64,000 bases of DNA from an uncultured Bacteroides sp. (GTDB lineage Bacteria; Bacteroidota; Bacteroidia; Bacteroidales; Bacteroidaceae): the NCBI RefSeq assembly GCF_937912035.1, contig NZ_CALDPF010000035.1:149087-213086 (forward strand), in the 5' to 3' direction. The notes below the pieces were generated by a model. The model was given only the letters and a program-made list of their open reading frames with translations, was not told the origin of the DNA and made no database searches. Position numbers and translations under genes: made by a program. Below, piece by piece: positions 61,870 through 64,000 of the stretch (its first letter is position 1; each line of letters starts with the position of its first letter).

Positions 61870-63273
61870 ATGATTGAAGGGAATCAAGCTATTACGTTAT
61901 GGAACAAATGTCTCATGTTCATAAGAGACAATGTTAACGCAACGGCTTTTAAAACATGGTTTGAGCCTATTGTTCCTCTTAAATATGACAATAAGGCATT
62001 GACTATAGGAGTACCAAGTCCTTTCTTCTATGAATATTTGGAAGAAAAGTACGTTGGGTTGCTTCGTGCTGCCATTTATAAGGAAATTGGCGAAGGTACG
62101 GAGTTAATGTATTCTATACTCACTGACAAAACAAATCAGATAACTGTCAATATAGAAGGAACAAAACGTTCGCAAGCAGTACAGCCAACAAGTGTACAGA
62201 ATGCAAACAAATCTCCAAACCCTTTACAGGCACAAGTTGTACAAGATTTAGATCCACATCTAAATCCCAACTACAACTTTGATAATTTCATAAAAGGAAC
62301 CAGCAACGAATTCTCAAGAACAGTAGCTGAGACTGTGGCTCAAAATCCAGCCAGAACATTTAACCCTTTGTTTATTTATGGTCCTTCAGGAGTTGGCAAG
62401 ACTCATCTTGTCAATGCTATTGGTACGCGTATCAAAGAGCTATATCCAGAAAAGAGAGTTTTGTACGTGTCTGCACATTTGTTTCAGGTGCAATACACGG
62501 ACTCAGTTAGAACAAACCACTTCAACGATTTCATTACTTTCTACCAAACTATTGACGTACTTATCATTGATGATATTCAAGAGTTTGCAGGTGTAACAAA
62601 AACTCAAAATACATTCTTCCATATATTTAACCATCTTCACCAGAACGGAAAGCAACTTATATTAACTTCTGACCGTGCACCCGTAATGCTACAAGGTATG
62701 GAAGACCGTTTGCTTACACGTTTCAAATGGGGACTTGTTGCGGAGTTGGAAAAACCTGACACAGAACTTCGCAAAAACATTTTGCGTAACAAAATAAAGA
62801 AAGACGGACTCACTATATCTGAATCAGTAATTAGCTATATCGCTGAAAATGTCAATGAAAGTGTACGTGAATTGGAAGGAATAGTAAATTCATTATTGGC
62901 ACAGTCTATCCTTTTCAAACGTGATATCGATATCGATCTGACTCAAAGGATAGTAAGAAAAGCAGTAAAATGCGCAGAAGTTAAACCTGTTACCGTAGAA
63001 GATATCATAGAAAAAGTTTGCGACTATTACAAAGTTGATACTTCAACTATTCATACCAAAACAAGGAAAAGAGAAGTTGTACAGGTAAGACAGGTTGCAA
63101 TGTACCTTGCAAAAAAACATACAGAAACTTCTTCATCAAAGATAGGACAGATGATTGGCAAGAAAGATCATGCGACAGTCTTACATGCATGTAAGATCGT
63201 AAAAGATCAGGTAGACGTAGACAAAGCATTTAAAGCTGAAATTGAAGAAATCGAGGCTATATTAAGAAAGTAA
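61870..63273 (+). CDS. dnaA: Chromosomal replication initiator DnaA
   Basis: 467 residues. Domain I (1-85, WNKCLMFIRDNVNATAFKTW), short linker, AAA+ domain with Walker A GPSGVGKT 171-178 and Walker B LIIDDIQ 231-237, sensor residues around EDRLLTRFKWGL, and DNA-binding domain IV with the signature SSSKIGQMIGKKDHATVLHA (421-440). Binds DnaA boxes and opens oriC. Complete and normal length. Terminator follows at 63344. Confidence 0.97.
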   Translation: MIEGNQAITLWNKCLMFIRDNVNATAFKTWFEPIVPLKYDNKALTIGVPSPFFYEYLEEKYVGLLRAAIYKEIGEGTELMYSILTDKTNQITVNIEGTKRSQAVQPTSVQNANKSPNPLQAQVVQDLDPHLNPNYNFDNFIKGTSNEFSRTVAETVAQNPARTFNPLFIYGPSGVGKTHLVNAIGTRIKELYPEKRVLYVSAHLFQVQYTDSVRTNHFNDFITFYQTIDVLIIDDIQEFAGVTKTQNTFFHIFNHLHQNGKQLILTSDRAPVMLQGMEDRLLTRFKWGLVAELEKPDTELRKNILRNKIKKDGLTISESVISYIAENVNESVRELEGIVNSLLAQSILFKRDIDIDLTQRIVRKAVKCAEVKPVTVEDIIEKVCDYYKVDTSTIHTKTRKREVVQVRQVAMYLAKKHTETSSSKIGQMIGKKDHATVLHACKIVKDQVDVDKAFKAEIEEIEAILRK

Positions 63274-63343
63274 ACAATAACATATAGGTGTATTAAATAT
63301 TGAGAATTACACGCAATATACAATATATTTACATATCATAATA

Positions 63344-63380
63344 GGGAAGAAGATTTTTCACAATCTGTTCTTCCCTTTTT
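63344..63380 (+). terminator. dnaA terminator
   Basis: GGGAAGAA (63344-63351) pairs with TTCTTCCC (63368-63375), with GAT/ATC pairing inside, then five T residues. Confidence 0.85.
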
Positions 63381-63424
63381 ATTATCAATTCTAATAAGGG
63401 ACATTCAGTAAATATTATAGAATT

Positions 63425-63472
63425 AGCCAACTAATTCATACACAAAGTATTGCGAATTAGTTGGCTTTTTTT
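63425..63472. repeat. Hairpin sharing its core with the 45930 hairpin
   Basis: AGCCAACTAATTC (63425-63437) and GAATTAGTTGGCT (63454-63466) are exact inverses followed by TTTTTT. The core CAACTAATTC is also in the 45930-45976 hairpin. Terminator-like; no gene directly upstream other than dnaA, which already has its own terminator. Confidence 0.6.
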
Positions 63473-63473
63473 G

Positions 63474-63541
63474 TATCTTTAGGTATTCCCCCAAAAATAA
63501 GGTTTGACGGCCAAAACGGGGGAAATCCCCCAATAAAGATA
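63474..63541. repeat. Hairpin at the left end of the IS
   Basis: TATCTTTA/TAAAGATA (63474-63481, 63534-63541) and TTCCCCC/GGGGGAA (63486-63492, 63518-63524) pair in mirror order. It sits directly upstream of the degenerate transposase and probably belongs to the IS left end; exact IS boundary cannot be fixed. Confidence 0.45.
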
Positions 63542-64000
63542 TAGCTAAGATACAAAATATTTCGGAAATTCACACTACTTTGGGTTTTACAGAATTTGAT
63601 ATTCTGGAAAAATATCGCAAGAGTTAATGAGAGTGAGCTTGTCAGGCTTCATTCAGTGTTTCCTTTTGAAGTTATGGCAAAAGCCATGGGGCTGTCTGAA
63701 AATCGTCTTGGACGCAGGAACATATTCAGTCCTTCTGCAAAGATTGCCCTTATGATCCTGAAGGCCTATACCGGACTTTCTGACAGACATCTGGTGGAAC
63801 ATCTTAACGGCAACATACATTACCAGATGTTCTGTGGAATCATGATAGCCCCGTCTTTCCCAATAACCAACTACAAGATAGTCAGCGCCATCCGTAATGA
63901 GATAGCAGCCCGTCTTGACATTGAATCCCTTCAGGAGATACTGGTCACACACTGGAAACCATATCTTGAGAACCTTCACGTGTGCATGACAGATACCACT
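63541..64000 (+). pseudogene. Degenerate IS transposase (DUF772/IS1182- or IS5-like), cut by the right edge
   Basis: Frame 1 reads IAKIQNISEIHTTLGFTEFD then ILEKYRKS and stop at 63625; frame 2 from 63623 continues NESELVRLHSVFPFEVMAKA..., SPSAKIALMILKAYTGLSDR, HLVEHLNGNIHYQMFCGIMI, NYKIVSAIRNEIAARLDIES and LHVCMTDTT to the edge. From memory, related Bacteroides transposases begin MAKIQNISEIHT, so the start ATG seems mutated to ATA, and a 2-base loss (or 1-base gain) near 63622 breaks the frame. The N-terminal part is DUF772-like. Inactive unless frameshifting rescues it. Confidence 0.75.

Noticed and set aside
63653..63979. Minus-strand 108-residue frame at the right edge
   Set aside because: It is the complement of the transposase reading frame, whose protein is clearly recognisable on the plus strand.

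Overview
The window reads as chromosome of a gut-type Bacteroidales bacterium (Bacteroides/Phocaeicola-like), with the right-hand part of an integrated mobile element at its left side. Evidence for the lineage: promoters of the Bacteroidetes type (TTTG, about 19-20 nt, TAnnTTTG) rather than -35/-10 boxes, almost no Shine-Dalgarno sequences, families largely confined to Bacteroidetes (DUF3871, DUF3843, DUF3805/3806, DUF4348, HU-HIG), a TonB-dependent receptor with a carboxypeptidase-regulatory-like N-domain, and a Bacteroides-type insertion sequence. Family names come from recognising sequence patterns, not from database searches.

Region 1 (1 to about 13,260) is accessory DNA: very AT-rich, all genes on the plus strand, mostly unrecognised. 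It carries an SF2-helicase-like protein without a Walker A lysine, a wHTH-like protein, a DUF3871 protein, a YefM/YoeB toxin-antitoxin pair under a well-formed promoter, a short RadC/JAB protein, a cassette with a long structured hairpin followed by a 36-residue membrane peptide, a J-domain protein and two unknown proteins, and then a NACHT-type NTPase resembling bacterial NLR-like defence proteins. It ends at two gene remnants. The second is the last ~62 residues of a conserved GGGtGRT-type protein and marks the junction with the chromosome.

Region 2 (13.6-29.2 kb): a minus-strand DUF3843/lipoprotein/HU-like group, with a striking 86-bp array of tandem 22-bp palindromic repeats upstream of the HU-like gene. 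Then a plus-strand run: polyprenol-phosphate glycosyltransferase, dihydroorotase (pyrC), a MetH-activation-domain protein, a metallophosphoesterase and PlsC. After a bidirectional terminator come a ThrE-type exporter (minus) and a complete RND efflux operon (adaptor, pump, outer-membrane factor).

Region 3 (29.2-45.8 kb): a TonB-dependent receptor downstream of a small His-rich protein (likely metal related), a large secreted protein with four NPCBM-like repeats and a Gly/Ala-rich insertion, DUF1963, two acetyltransferases, YqgE, recR, a Na+/solute symporter, engB, an ABC-F ATPase (Uup-like) and DUF3805/3806. A decayed outer-membrane-barrel pseudogene and an intact small barrel follow.

Region 4 (46-61.5 kb): a CDP-alcohol transferase and acyltransferase behind a short FtsH, an AraC-type regulator, a PhnP-like hydrolase, murB, DUF4348 lipoprotein, pheS, an MFS transporter, tRNA-His, a CapA-like protein with a terminator-like hairpin inside its signal-peptide codons, folD, a cell-wall amidase and an MlaD-type protein.

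Region 5 (61.5-64 kb): dnaA with repeats and a promoter in its upstream region, a terminator, and the start of a degenerate IS transposase (lost ATG, frameshift) that runs off the right edge. No rRNA or CRISPR array was seen; one tRNA was found.
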